Shown: in pieces, positions 26,235 through 35,168 of the stretch
Numbering within the stretch: position 1 is the first letter of the stretch
Layout of the letters: the number at the start of each line of letters is the position of its first letter
DNA from: Brachybacterium sp. UMB0905
GTDB taxonomy: Bacteria; Actinomycetota; Actinomycetes; Actinomycetales; Dermabacteraceae
Direction: 5' to 3'
DNA: 64,000 nucleotides
NCBI RefSeq assembly: GCF_002871795.1
Contig: NZ_PNHL01000010.1
Coordinates: forward strand, 1 to 64,000
The notes under the pieces: generated by a model
What the model was told of the DNA's origin: nothing
Databases searched by the model: none
The model's input: the letters and a program-made list of their open reading frames with translations, nothing else
Position numbers and translations under genes: made by a program

Positions 26235-27341
26235 TCAGACCCTCCGGTGGTGGGCTTCGGGGTCGATGGGGCCTTCGGTGTCGGGGGTGCGCTCGGGGAT
26301 CCAGGGTTCTTCCTCGTCCTCATCCTCCTCGTCATCGGTGGTGCTGCCGTTGACGAGGCGGGACTCGAGCGACTTTGCGAACAGCTCGACGGGATCGGAT
26401 TCGATCTCGATGCTGCCCTCGATGTCCTGCCATTCGCCGCCGTCGACGGAGAACTGTCCGGTGAAGGTGGTGGTGAGGGTGATGTCGTACCAGCCCTCAA
26501 ACCGGTACTCGGAGGAGATGCGCTCCGACGGGAAGGGCTTGCCGGGATCGGTGGTGGTGATGGTGTTGCCGTCGCCTAGGTCCCAGTGGAACTCGACCGG
26601 GACGGCGCGGATCCGCACCGGGGTGCCGAGCAGCTCGGTCTCCAGCTCCTGGATGTCCGCTTCGGTGTAGAGGACATTGACCATGTTCACCGGCAGCCAT
26701 CCGCGGTCCGGGCCCGCGTGGGCGACTGGCGCCTCGATGGGAAGCTCGGCGAAGTCCTCGGCTGTGATCACGATCTGTGCCGCGGGGCTGCCTGCCTCGG
26801 GGGCGCCTGGGCGGACGCAGTCCCAGCCCAGGTCCGTCACCGTGTTCTCTTTCCGGTTGATCTGCGTGCCGCGAACCGTGGAACCCTCCCGAGGAGCCCC
26901 ACCGGCACGCTTGACTCCAGCAGTCAACGTGAAGACGTCATCCCCGCTAACTCGATAGTCCGTGGACGCCCCACTTCCCTCGTGGCAGCTGTTCGTCGGA
27001 GGCGCACACGAGATCCGATGCCCAGCCCCCGTCGCACACTCGATGTTGCCCGGGTCCTCGATCACGGACCAAGTGGTCACTATGTGTGACAACTGGGTTC
27101 TCGTCCTGACGTTACCGGTTGTGTCGGCGCCGATTTGGGACTGTCGGGTCTCTATGATATCGATTGATGCGGCAAAAGCTGGTGGCCTATTCTCGCTGTC
27201 TTGTGGAGATGTTTTAACACCATCTAAGGGGTCTGAGCCGTCGGCGATGGCGTGGGTTTGGGCCAGGAGGGCGGCTAGTAGAAGTGTCAAACTAAGAATG
27301 GCGGCACGGTACCAGCTGCGTAGTCTGTGATGGGTGCGCAT
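26235..27341 (-). CDS. Secreted PKD-like protein of unknown function
   Basis: An N-terminal signal peptide (RAAILSLTLLLAALLAQTHA, about residues 13-32) exports this 368-residue protein. Near residue 255 it has FHWDLGDGNTITTTDPGK and then YRFEGWYDITLTTTF, the pattern of a PKD beta-sandwich (W-D-x-G-D-G ... Y). Cysteines in CATGAGHRISC, SCHEG and WDCVRP may form disulfides. The tail is very acidic (DDEEDEDEEEPW). It follows the DUF6318 lipoprotein gene by six bases, so the two form an operon and may act together at the cell surface. Base use is less GC-rich near its 5' end (27100-27340). Confidence 0.75.
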   Translation of the reverse strand: MRTHHRLRSWYRAAILSLTLLLAALLAQTHAIADGSDPLDGVKTSPQDSENRPPAFAASIDIIETRQSQIGADTTGNVRTRTQLSHIVTTWSVIEDPGNIECATGAGHRISCAPPTNSCHEGSGASTDYRVSGDDVFTLTAGVKRAGGAPREGSTVRGTQINRKENTVTDLGWDCVRPGAPEAGSPAAQIVITAEDFAELPIEAPVAHAGPDRGWLPVNMVNVLYTEADIQELETELLGTPVRIRAVPVEFHWDLGDGNTITTTDPGKPFPSERISSEYRFEGWYDITLTTTFTGQFSVDGGEWQDIEGSIEIESDPVELFAKSLESRLVNGSTTDDEEDEDEEEPWIPERTPDTEGPIDPEAHHRRV

Positions 27342-27347
27342 CGCCGA

Positions 27348-28001
27348 TCACGCTCCCGCCTGGGTTTCGGTTATCTGAATTTCGTTTACGAGCCACGAGC
27401 CGTTGGACCATGTCATTCCGCCAAGGGAAGTGTACTTCTCCTCGGCGATATTGTGCACCTTGCCGTCAGGGGTTGCGATGGAGTGCTCGCCGACGATGTA
27501 TATATACCCAACCTCAATGTCGTAATTTTCTGACTTGTAGTGCTCGGCACTCTCGGTCGTGATGGGTACCGGGCTCCAGTCGTAATCCTTGTCGATGCTG
27601 ATCTCGACCTGGTCGATGAGGTCATCGCATCCACTGCAATCTTCGGAGTGAAGATTATTGAGCTTGCTGGTGGAGCCATCCTGATGACTCCAATACACCA
27701 TCGCGATGTAGTAGCGGAATGCCTCCACTGCTCCGGAATGTGTGTGCTTATCCATCCCTGGGAAATCTTCTGGGTCGGGCGCCGGAATGTCGGGGGCCGC
27801 CCGAGTTTCTCCCTCGTCGCTGGCCCCGGCGTCGCCCCCGCCGTCGCTTGCGCCGCTCTCGTCGCCCCCGCCGTCACTGGTCTGGGGCTCGAAGCCGAGA
27901 TCCGGGGGCGGGGTGGTCACCGGGCCTTTGCCGTCGTCGCAGGCGGCGAGGCCGAGGATAAGCACAGCGGATGCCGTGGCGGCGAAGAGGCGTCGGGTCA
28001 T
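27348..28001 (-). CDS. DUF6318-type lipoprotein
   Basis: This 217-residue lipoprotein has lipobox LGLAAC at residues 16-21, followed by a long Gly/Ser/Asp-rich linker. The C-terminal domain is a DUF6318-like module: GMDKHTHSGAVEAFRYYIAM, then paired cysteines in SEDCSGCDDL, and a beta-rich end. Actinobacteria often carry this module paired with PKD-type secreted proteins, as here. The ATG at 27999-28001 gives a clean signal peptide. The function is unknown; it is surface anchored. Confidence 0.8.
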   Translation of the reverse strand: MTRRLFAATASAVLILGLAACDDGKGPVTTPPPDLGFEPQTSDGGGDESGASDGGGDAGASDEGETRAAPDIPAPDPEDFPGMDKHTHSGAVEAFRYYIAMVYWSHQDGSTSKLNNLHSEDCSGCDDLIDQVEISIDKDYDWSPVPITTESAEHYKSENYDIEVGYIYIVGEHSIATPDGKVHNIAEEKYTSLGGMTWSNGSWLVNEIQITETQAGA

Positions 28002-28180
28002 GAGGAGAGCTCCCTGTGTGTGTCCTGGAACACGGCCACGGTAGCGACCCTGCTCCACCGCGTCAGCCAACTCCCCAAAATTGTGGATAACTTTCCCAGG
28101 GAAGCCCCTCCGGGGTCGGCGTGCCGTTTGGCCCACGCCATGCCGCCACAGAAGGGGCGCGTCCAGTCGCGGTCGCCTGC

Positions 28181-28324
28181 TCACGCGACACCGAGGATCC
28201 TCGGCGCCTCCCCCGCGCCGCGCGCGAACAGCTCCGCCGCCGCAGCCTCCGGCATCGGCCCCAGCTGCCCGAACGCCTCCGCGCTGATCGGCCCCACCAG
28301 CAGCGCCCACGCGCTCACCGCCAC
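28181..28324 (-). pseudogene. C-terminal remnant of a TetR-family regulator
   Basis: The minus strand reads VAVSAWALLVGPISAEAFGQ and then LGPMPEAAAAELFARGA before a stop at 28181. This is the typical end of the TetR ligand-binding domain (W-x-x-L-x-G-x-I-S-x-E-x-F-G). No DNA-binding domain is found upstream: the sequence before it is the hairpin at 28345-28374. Only about 47 residues survive. Confidence 0.6.
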
Positions 28325-28344
28325 GACCCACCCAGACGCGACAA

Positions 28345-28374
28345 CGGCGGCCTCCCCACCCAGGGAGGCCGCCG
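28345..28374 (-). terminator. Terminator hairpin after csbD-like gene
   Basis: Perfect 12-bp stem (cggcggcctccc / gggaggccgccg) with a six-base loop, 47 bases beyond the CsbD stop. Confidence 0.75.
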
Positions 28375-28420
28375 CAGGTTCCGGCGCTCCGTGCGCCAGC
28401 TGCCGCCGTCGACGCAGGCG

Positions 28421-28630
28421 TCAGTTCTTTGTGTCGTCGCCGAACAGGCTCTTCGCCGCGCCCTTCACGGAATCGCGGGCGTCCTGCACCTTGCCGCGCG
28501 CATCGGCCTTGCCCTGATCGGTCTTGCCCTCGGCCTCGGTCTGCTTATCGCCGGTCAGCTTGCCCAGGCCCTCCTTGATCTTGCCGCCCATCTTGTCGCT
28601 CGTGTTCTCGAACTTCTCGTCGACGCTCAT
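28421..28630 (-). CDS. CsbD-family stress protein
   Basis: This 69-residue, highly charged protein (MSVDEKFENTSDKMGGKIKE GLGKLTGDKQTEAEGKTDQGKAD...) has the KxGxxKExxGKLTGDxxxEAEGK pattern of the CsbD family. These small four-helix proteins are typically under general-stress control; their molecular role is not known. It is monocistronic with a strong hairpin downstream and is divergent from the LacI regulator. Confidence 0.9.
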   Translation of the reverse strand: MSVDEKFENTSDKMGGKIKEGLGKLTGDKQTEAEGKTDQGKADARGKVQDARDSVKGAAKSLFGDDTKN

Positions 28631-28765
28631 CGCGCCTCCTCATCGTCGGGGATCGTGACCGGGAGCATAGCCGGAACGCAGCTGCGGGAGCTGACCTATC
28701 GGTCCAGGCCGATGTGGCCAGTAGGATCAGCGCAGCTGTCCCGCGAGGAGGAGGTCACCGCACGC

Positions 28766-29788
28766 ATGCCGCGCAGCCCCGTCACCCTCGCCGAAGTGGC
28801 CCGCGCTGCCGGAGTCTCTCCGGCCACCGCGAGCTTCGTCCTCTCCGGGCGCGGCGGCTCCCGCTCCGCCGGCTCCGCCGAGACCAAGAAGAAGGTCCGC
28901 GCCGCCGCCCAGGCCCTCGGCTACGTCCCCAACCGCCACGCCCAGGCCATGCGCACCGGCCGCGGCGGCGGCATCGTCCTCGCCCTCGGCGACGTCGAAG
29001 ACCCCTGGGGCCTGCAGCTCGCCCACCAAGTCCGCGAGGACGCCCTCCCCCATGACCTCTCCACCCTTCTGCTCGCCGACGAACGCTGGTACCAGTACCT
29101 CCTGGGGGCCAGCGCCGACGCCGCCCTGGTCACCTCCATCGACTTCCTCCCCGACGGCCCCGACCAGGTGCGCCGCCTCGCCAGCTCCACCCAATCCGGG
29201 ATCGTCGCCTTCAGCGTGCGCATGCAGCCCGACGGCTTCGACGTCATCGCCTCCAGCCCCTCGACCGCCATCGGCGAGGCCTACCGCCGCCTGCGCGCCC
29301 GCCACGACGTCGTCCACCTCCTCGCCCCCGAACTGCTCGACCGTCCCGGCGGCAGCCTCGCCCACCCCCGCACTACCGCCTTCCTCAACGCCGCCCGCGA
29401 CGCCGACGACGGGCCCGTCGAAGACCTCGTCACCGTCGCCCCTGCGACAGGGCGCGGCACCTACCAGGTCAGCGTCGACTGGCTCGATGGCCCGCGGCAC
29501 CCCAGCGCTGTCGTCTGCTTCACCGCCTTCCAGGCCGTCTCCCTCCAGCTCGCTGCTGAGCGCGCCGGGCTGCGCGTCCCCGAGGACCTCGAGATCATCT
29601 CCATCGGCGACGTCCCCGAAGCCTCCCAATACCTCGGTCCCATCAGCTACTACGGCGTGAAAGACGTGTTCGCCCGCATCTCCGCGGTGCTCATCGACCG
29701 CGCCACCGACCGCACCGACCGCCCCGGCGAGCTCCACACCTTCACCTGGCAGTTCTTCCCCGGGGTGACCACCCGAGAGGAGACCTGA
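28766..29788 (+). CDS. LacI-family transcriptional regulator
   Basis: This 340-residue regulator has the N-terminal LacI helix-turn-helix (VTLAEVARAAGVSPATASFV LSG, residues 6-28) and hinge KKKVRAAAQALGYVPNRHAQ, followed by a periplasmic-binding-protein-like effector domain. The effector domain is poorly conserved relative to sugar regulators. The ATG at 28766 follows gaggaggtc. It ends one base before the prolyl aminopeptidase gene, so it is co-transcribed with it and may control it. Confidence 0.88.
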   Translation: MPRSPVTLAEVARAAGVSPATASFVLSGRGGSRSAGSAETKKKVRAAAQALGYVPNRHAQAMRTGRGGGIVLALGDVEDPWGLQLAHQVREDALPHDLSTLLLADERWYQYLLGASADAALVTSIDFLPDGPDQVRRLASSTQSGIVAFSVRMQPDGFDVIASSPSTAIGEAYRRLRARHDVVHLLAPELLDRPGGSLAHPRTTAFLNAARDADDGPVEDLVTVAPATGRGTYQVSVDWLDGPRHPSAVVCFTAFQAVSLQLAAERAGLRVPEDLEIISIGDVPEASQYLGPISYYGVKDVFARISAVLIDRATDRTDRPGELHTFTWQFFPGVTTREET

Positions 29789-29789
29789 C

Positions 29790-31040
29790 ATGCAGCGCAG
29801 CACCTGGACCGTGCCCGGCCTCGAGCTCACCGACCTCACCCTCGACGTCCCCCTGGACCACGACCGGCCAGGCGGCGAGCAGATCTCCCTGTTCGCCCGG
29901 ATCGTCGCCGAACCGGGGGCCGACGACAAGCCGTACCTCGTCTACCTGCAGGGCGGGCCCGGCTCCGAAGCGCCGCGCGTAGGGTCGATCGGCGCCGTGC
30001 CATGGCTGGCACGGGCGCTGCGCGAGCACCGCGTGATCATGCTCGACCAGCGTGGCACCGGCCGCTCGACCCCCGTCGGCCCGCAGATCCTCGAGGGCCG
30101 CAGCGCCCGCGAGGCCGCCGAGTACCTCACGCACTTCAGGGCCGATGCGATCGCGCGCGACGCCGAGCTGCTGCGCGAGGCCCTCGGCGTGGAGAAGTGG
30201 TCGCTGCTGGGCCAGTCCTTCGGCGGCTTCACCACCCTGCGCTACCTGTCTGCGCACGGTGAAAGCGTGGAGAAGGCCCTGTTCACCGGCGGGATCCCCG
30301 CGCTCGGGCAGCAGCTGGATGACGTGTATACGACGACGTGGCGCGGCATGATCGCCCGGTCCGAGCGGTACTGGGCGCGCTTCCCCGGCGACCGCGACCG
30401 TTTCCGCGCCCTCGCCGATCGGGCCGAGGCCGGGCAGCTGCGCCTGCCGGACGGGCAGCGCGTGGGCGTGGAACGGCTGCGCCGCCTGGGCCTCATGCTG
30501 GGCGGCACCGGTGGGGCGGAGCGCCTGCATCACCTGCTGGAGCTCGACCCCGAGGCCCCGGCCTTCGCGCATGACCTCGCCGCCGCCCTACCGTTCTCTG
30601 GCCGCAACCCCATCTACGCGGTGCTGCACGAATCCTGCTGGGCCGACGGTTTCGCCACCCGCTGGGCCGCCGACCGGACGAAGCCGCGCGACGTCGCCGA
30701 AGACCCGACACTGCTGGGCGGCGAGCACGTGCACCGCGACCTGTTCACCGAGGACCCGGAGCTGGCCGTCTGGGCGGAGGTCGCAGATGTGCTGGCCGAG
30801 CATGAGTGGCCGCGGCTGTATGACGAGGAGGCGCTGCGGGGGTGCGAGGTGCCCGGCGCCGCGGCCGTCTACTACGACGACGCCTACGTGCCGCGTGAGT
30901 TCTCCCTGGCCACCGCTGCGCTGCTGCCCCGGCTGACGCCGTGGATCACCAGCGAATACGAGCACAACGGGCTGCGGCACGGCGGCGCGCACGTGGTGGG
31001 GCATCTGCTGGACCTGGCCGCGGGGCGGCGGGAGGCCTGA
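29790..31040 (+). CDS. Prolyl aminopeptidase-like alpha/beta hydrolase (S33)
   Basis: This 416-residue alpha/beta hydrolase has LVYLQGGPGSEAPR (oxyanion motif GGPG), LDQRGTGRSTPV (the DQRGxGxS signature of proline iminopeptidases) and LLGQSFGGFTTL with the nucleophile Ser near 140. The catalytic His lies in NGLRHGGAHV near the end. The usual reaction is release of N-terminal proline from peptides; related enzymes hydrolyse other amides or esters. No signal peptide is present. The start is supported by gagaggagacctgac just upstream and by one-base spacing to the LacI gene. Confidence 0.88.
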   Translation: MQRSTWTVPGLELTDLTLDVPLDHDRPGGEQISLFARIVAEPGADDKPYLVYLQGGPGSEAPRVGSIGAVPWLARALREHRVIMLDQRGTGRSTPVGPQILEGRSAREAAEYLTHFRADAIARDAELLREALGVEKWSLLGQSFGGFTTLRYLSAHGESVEKALFTGGIPALGQQLDDVYTTTWRGMIARSERYWARFPGDRDRFRALADRAEAGQLRLPDGQRVGVERLRRLGLMLGGTGGAERLHHLLELDPEAPAFAHDLAAALPFSGRNPIYAVLHESCWADGFATRWAADRTKPRDVAEDPTLLGGEHVHRDLFTEDPELAVWAEVADVLAEHEWPRLYDEEALRGCEVPGAAAVYYDDAYVPREFSLATAALLPRLTPWITSEYEHNGLRHGGAHVVGHLLDLAAGRREA

Positions 31041-31052
31041 GGCCGGGGCCGA

Positions 31053-31127
31053 TTCCACGGAAGGGACTCTCCTGACCGGCCGCGTGCAATATGCAGGCGG
31101 CCGGTCATCTGCGTACCGTCCGTGGAA
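31053..31127 (+). repeat. 75-bp palindromic element, copy B
   Basis: Begins ttccacgg and ends ccgtggaa, with an inner perfect stem gaccggccgc / gcggccggtc around a gtgcaatatgca-type centre. Same orientation as copy C. It starts 12 bases after the peptidase stop and could also fold as a transcript-end hairpin. Confidence 0.85.
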
Positions 31128-31304
31128 GTGCCCAGCGGGTAGTCCAGGGGCGGACGGCGGGGCCGGACGGGCCACGAATGGCGGGTGGCGGGGATAGCCG
31201 GACCGGAGCGTCTGCTGCAGGCGGCCTCTCCTCCCCAATGTCCCGTCATCCACAGGCCGCCGACACGAGCTGCGAGGGTCGCCAGTGGCTGAGATCTTCT
31301 GGGC

Positions 31305-32234
31305 ATGGATGACAGCAGCGCGACGAGGGACGAACGCAGCGCCCTGAAGAAGAAGCTCGGTGTGTATCACCGCCGCGACCTCGACGACCTGGGAGTGGGC
31401 AGGCCGGTCCGCGAGGCTGCTATCGCGAGGGGAACTCTCATCGCCCACGGGAACGGCTGGTACACCAGGCCGAGCACACCGGCTGAGGTGAGCGGCCCGC
31501 TCTCGCGAGGGCACCGTGCTACGTGCGTCACTGCTGCCGAGGTGTACGGGCTCTGGGTCCCGCGGACGACGGAGGTGCATGAGGTTGCACGCCGTAATCG
31601 AGGGACAGCGCCGCCCCATGTGGTCCTTGCCCACCGTCCAGTTCTGCGCGCTTGGCCTGATCAGGAACCGATTCTGCCGCTGCTCGTGGCTGTCCATCAC
31701 GCCATGCTCTGCCTGGATCCCGAAGCAACAACGGTGATGCTCGAGTCTGGGGTGGAGAGACGCTTGCTGCGCCCCCACCAGGTGCGGGATCTACTGGCTG
31801 CAGTGTCGATCAAGCGGCGGCGCGATATCGGCAGGATCAGCACTCTTGCTGGGTCGGGCACGGAGACTCGGGTCCGCAGATACCTCGAGAGGCGCGGAGT
31901 CCGGGTTCGCGAGCAGGTGCAGATCGAGGGCGTGGGTCGCGTGGACCTGCTGGTGGGGGAGCGACTCATCATCGAGTGCGACAGCGTTGCCCATCACGAC
32001 TCTCCTGCCGCCTACTACGTGGACCGCCGTCGCGATGCCGATGCAGTGGAGCGCGGGTTTGTGGTACTGAGACTGACCTGGGAGATGGTCTGGCTGGATT
32101 GGGAGGCCACGCAGAGGCAGCTGCTCACGCTGATCCATGGCGAGGTTCACTGGGTGCGCCGTTCCTTGCGTCAGGGAGACGGGCGCCGGGTGATTGGACC
32201 GCGCGAGCGGATTCCACGAACGGGACTCTCCTGA
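31305..32234 (+). CDS. AbiEi-like / DUF559 nuclease-fold protein
   Basis: The 309-residue protein opens with a winged-helix-like part (LGVYHRRDLDDLGVGRPVRE AAIARGTLI) resembling AbiEi-type antitoxin N-termini in actinobacterial proteins. It ends with a DUF559 Vsr-like domain: RVDLLVGERLIIECDSVAHH, an acidic active-site pattern, and FVVLRLTWEMVW. Such proteins are common in Actinobacteria and their function is not established. The last eight residues (about IPRTGLS) are encoded inside palindromic element copy C, and copy B lies 178 bases upstream of the start. The gene is thus bracketed by two copies of the element. Confidence 0.78.
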   Translation: MDDSSATRDERSALKKKLGVYHRRDLDDLGVGRPVREAAIARGTLIAHGNGWYTRPSTPAEVSGPLSRGHRATCVTAAEVYGLWVPRTTEVHEVARRNRGTAPPHVVLAHRPVLRAWPDQEPILPLLVAVHHAMLCLDPEATTVMLESGVERRLLRPHQVRDLLAAVSIKRRRDIGRISTLAGSGTETRVRRYLERRGVRVREQVQIEGVGRVDLLVGERLIIECDSVAHHDSPAAYYVDRRRDADAVERGFVVLRLTWEMVWLDWEATQRQLLTLIHGEVHWVRRSLRQGDGRRVIGPRERIPRTGLS

Positions 32235-32286
32235 CCGGCCGCGTGCAATATGCAGGCGGCCGGTCGTGAGCGTCCCCTTCGTGGAA
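32212..32286 (+). repeat. 75-bp palindromic element, copy C
   Basis: The best conserved copy: outer arms ttccacgaa / ttcgtggaa and inner arms gaccggccgc / gcggccggtc. It overlaps the last 23 bases of the DUF559 gene and supplies its stop codon. Confidence 0.85.
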
Positions 32287-32361
32287 GTGCCTCGTGAGTA
32301 ACGGTGGGGTTGGGAGGTTGAGGGGGGCCCAGCCCAGCCGGCCCTGCCAGCCCACCCAGCC

Positions 32362-33462
32362 TCACCCATCCACCGCTAGCCGGAACCCCTTGTTCCCGCT
32401 CGAGTCCTCGGCGGCGGTGGCGGAGCGGGCGGCAACGCGGTAGCGGTTGCAGTAGGAGTCGTGGCACAGGTAGGAGCCGCCGCGCATGACCCGCACGTCC
32501 CCATCCATGGACGGCGCCGTGCCCGTGGTCCACCGGTCCGAGCACCACTCCCACACATTGCCCGCCACCTCGTACAGCCCGAACCCATTGGGCGGGAAGG
32601 ACCGCACCGGCGCGGTGGCCAGGTAGCCGTCCTCGAGGGTGTTGCGCACCGGGAAGGCGCCCTGCCAGATGTTGCAGCGGTGCTCGCCGCCGGGCGTGAG
32701 CTCATCACCCCAGGCGTATCGTCGCTGGTCCAGGCCCCCGCGGGCGGCCTTTTCCCATTCGGCCTCGCGCGGCAGGCGCATCGAGCACCAGACGGCGAAC
32801 GCTTCGGCATCCCGCAGCGACACATGCGCCACGGGGTGTTCGGCCCGCTGCTGCACATCCGATCCGGGACCTTCGGGCCGATCCCAGCGCGCCCCCTGCA
32901 CGGCCCGCCACCAGGGCGTCCCGGGTGGCTTGGGGCTTGCGCGCCGCAGCTGCGCCCCCAGCAACGCCCCGAACACGAAGGACCACCCGAACTCCTCCGC
33001 CTCCGTGACATAGCCGGTTTCCTCGACGAAGGCAGCGAACTCGGCGTTGGTCACGCAGGTGGGGTCGATGCGGAAGGCTGGTACGTCCACGGTGCGCACC
33101 GGCCCCTCGCCGTCCAGCGGGTTCTGGTCGCGGTCCGCGGTGCCCATGCGGAACTCCCCGGCCTCGATGAGCACGGCCTGCTCGGCGCGGGCCCGCACCG
33201 CGGCGGGATCGGCGGCGATCCCCACCGCCCCTGCTCCTGGGCGCACGTGCTCCGCGGCTTCAGCGCCAGCCCCAGAGTCAGCCCCAGGCGTAGCGTCAGT
33301 CTCAGCCCGAGCCCCAGCCCCGGCCTCACCGCGAGCCCCCGGCTCTGCCGCTCCCGGCCCGCCTCGCCCGTCCGGCACCCCGCGCCCCAGCTCATCTACC
33401 GCGGCCCGACCCGCCGCGCAGCACGGCCCGTGCCCGGTGCTCCCTGCCTCTGACTGCGTCAT
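32362..33462 (-). CDS. Formylglycine-generating enzyme (sulfatase-modifying factor)
   Basis: This 366-residue protein has a low-complexity Ala/Gly/Glu/Pro-rich N-terminus (residues 1-90) and then the FGE-sulfatase domain: IEAGEFRMGTADRDQNPLDG, GNVWEWCSDRW and GGSYLCHDSYCNRYRVAARS. The two cysteines in LCHDSYC are the copper-binding active-site pair of aerobic FGE. It converts a cysteine in a target sulfatase to formylglycine. No sulfatase is encoded in this window, so the client must lie elsewhere. The start at 33462 gives MTQSEAGSTG; an upstream extension is open but looks non-coding. Confidence 0.9.
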   Translation of the reverse strand: MTQSEAGSTGHGPCCAAGRAAVDELGRGVPDGRGGPGAAEPGARGEAGAGARAETDATPGADSGAGAEAAEHVRPGAGAVGIAADPAAVRARAEQAVLIEAGEFRMGTADRDQNPLDGEGPVRTVDVPAFRIDPTCVTNAEFAAFVEETGYVTEAEEFGWSFVFGALLGAQLRRASPKPPGTPWWRAVQGARWDRPEGPGSDVQQRAEHPVAHVSLRDAEAFAVWCSMRLPREAEWEKAARGGLDQRRYAWGDELTPGGEHRCNIWQGAFPVRNTLEDGYLATAPVRSFPPNGFGLYEVAGNVWEWCSDRWTTGTAPSMDGDVRVMRGGSYLCHDSYCNRYRVAARSATAAEDSSGNKGFRLAVDG

Positions 33463-33692
33463 CGCCTGCTCCGTCCTGCGTCCCGATCCTTCACCGTAGC
33501 CCGCGGCGCCATCCGCTCTCACCTGCGCATCGTCACCGATTCGTTGTGATGTGGGGCACAGCGCTGCTACCGTGGCGCACCATGCGCCGCCCGGCGCTGC
33601 CCCCTGGCCGCCATGTGCCGGGTATCGCGACCGCGCCTCGCCCGATTCTCGGCGCCGTGCACGATCCGACGATGTCGACGGAGGTCTCCCTC

Positions 33693-35051
33693 GTGAACCA
33701 CACCCCCGATGCTCCCGCCCGCCCCGGGCGCCGACACCTCCTGGCGGGCCTCGGTGCCCTGCCCGGCGCGGCGGTTCTCGGTGCCGGCGCCGCACACGCC
33801 GCCCCCGCCCCCGCGAAAGGCAAGGGCAAAGGCAAGGGGAAGGGCAAGGGCGGCAACCGGAAGGGCGATTTCCGCCTGGGCGTGGAGAACCTCCTGGATC
33901 CCGAGCGCCTCGAGGTGCTGCGCGGCAAGGCCGTCGGCCTCATCACCAACCCCACCGGCACCGACTCTGCCCTCCGCTCCACGATCGACATCCTCGTCGA
34001 TGCCCAGGAGCAGGGCGGCTTCACCCTCACCGCCCTGTACGGCCCTGAGCATGGGGTGCGCGGCGCTGAGCCCGCCGGCGGCTACGTCGAGGACTACATC
34101 GACGCCACCACCGGGCTGCCCGTGCGCTCCCTGTACGGCAAGACCCAGAAGCCCACCCCGGAGATGCTCGCCGATATCGACGTGCTCGTCTTCGACATCC
34201 AGGACATCGGCGCCCGCTTCTACACGTACATCTGGACCCTGTACTACGCGATGCAGGCCGCTGGGGAGAACGGCAAGTCCTTCGTGGTGCTGGACCGCCC
34301 GAACCCCCTGGGCCCGGAGGCGGAGGGCTTCGTGCTCGAGCCGGAGCTTGCGAGCTTCGTGGGGCTGCGCGAGATCCCGCAGACCCACGGCCTGACCGTC
34401 GGTGAGCTCGCCCGTTACTTCGCCGGGGAGTTCCTCGAGGACGCTGCGCCGGAGCTGCACGTCGTGCCGATGACCGGCTACGACCCCGAGGATCCGCTGG
34501 CCGCGGAGCTGCCGTGGGTGCTGCCCTCTCCGAACATCCCCACTGCCTAAACGGCCGTGGTCTACGCCGGCACGGGCCTCATCGAAGCGCTGAACGTCTC
34601 TGAAGGCCGCGGCACCACCACCCCGTTCCTGTGGTTCGGCGCCCCGTTCATCGGCGAGGAGCAGATCGCGGCGATCATCGCGCGGCTGCGCGGCGCGGAC
34701 CTGCCGGGCGTGCTGTATCGGCCGATGTTCGCCACCCCCACCACCTCCAAGCATGAGGGCGAATTCTGCGGCGGCGTGCAGATCCACATCACCGACACCG
34801 CAGCGTATGAACCCGTGCGCACCGGCATCCACGTCATCGCCGCACTGCTGTACGAGGTCGAGGAGGTGGACTGGCGCGAGGGCGAGAAGTGCCGCACCGA
34901 GGCCGATGTCTGCTGGATCGACCGGACCTCCGGCACCAAGCGCACCCGCGCCATGCTCGAGGACGGCGAGGACCCGGAGGCGATCGTCGCGGCGTGGCGC
35001 AAGGAGGCCCGACGCTTCACCGCCACCACCCAGCCCTACCGCCTCTACTGA
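33693..35051 (+). pseudogene. namZ: NamZ-type exo-beta-N-acetylmuramidase (DUF1343) with in-frame ochre codon
   Basis: The protein has a Tat-type signal (GRRHLLAGLGALPGAAVLGA), a Lys/Gly repeat linker (six KG pairs) and a DUF1343 domain: VGLITNPTGTDS, ALYGPEHGVRG, VFDIQDIGARFYTYIWTL, VVLDRPNPLGPEAEG. At 34548-34550 the frame hits TAA inside the conserved PSPNIPTA-x-TAVVYAGTGL stretch, then runs on intact (NVSEGRGTTTPFLWFGAPF...) to 35051. One substitution therefore splits the catalytic domain. NamZ removes terminal MurNAc from peptidoglycan fragments. The GTG at 33693 with ggagg eight bases upstream is the likely start. Next to nagZ. Confidence 0.85.
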
Positions 35052-35168
35052 CCGACCTGATCGACCGCCTCTGCTGAGCTCGGCCGCGCACAGCCCCCGC
35101 CTGCTGAGCCTCGCCCTTGGGCCCGGCCCTGGCGACCGCTCTCCTCAGACAATCCGGAAGGAGCCCAT

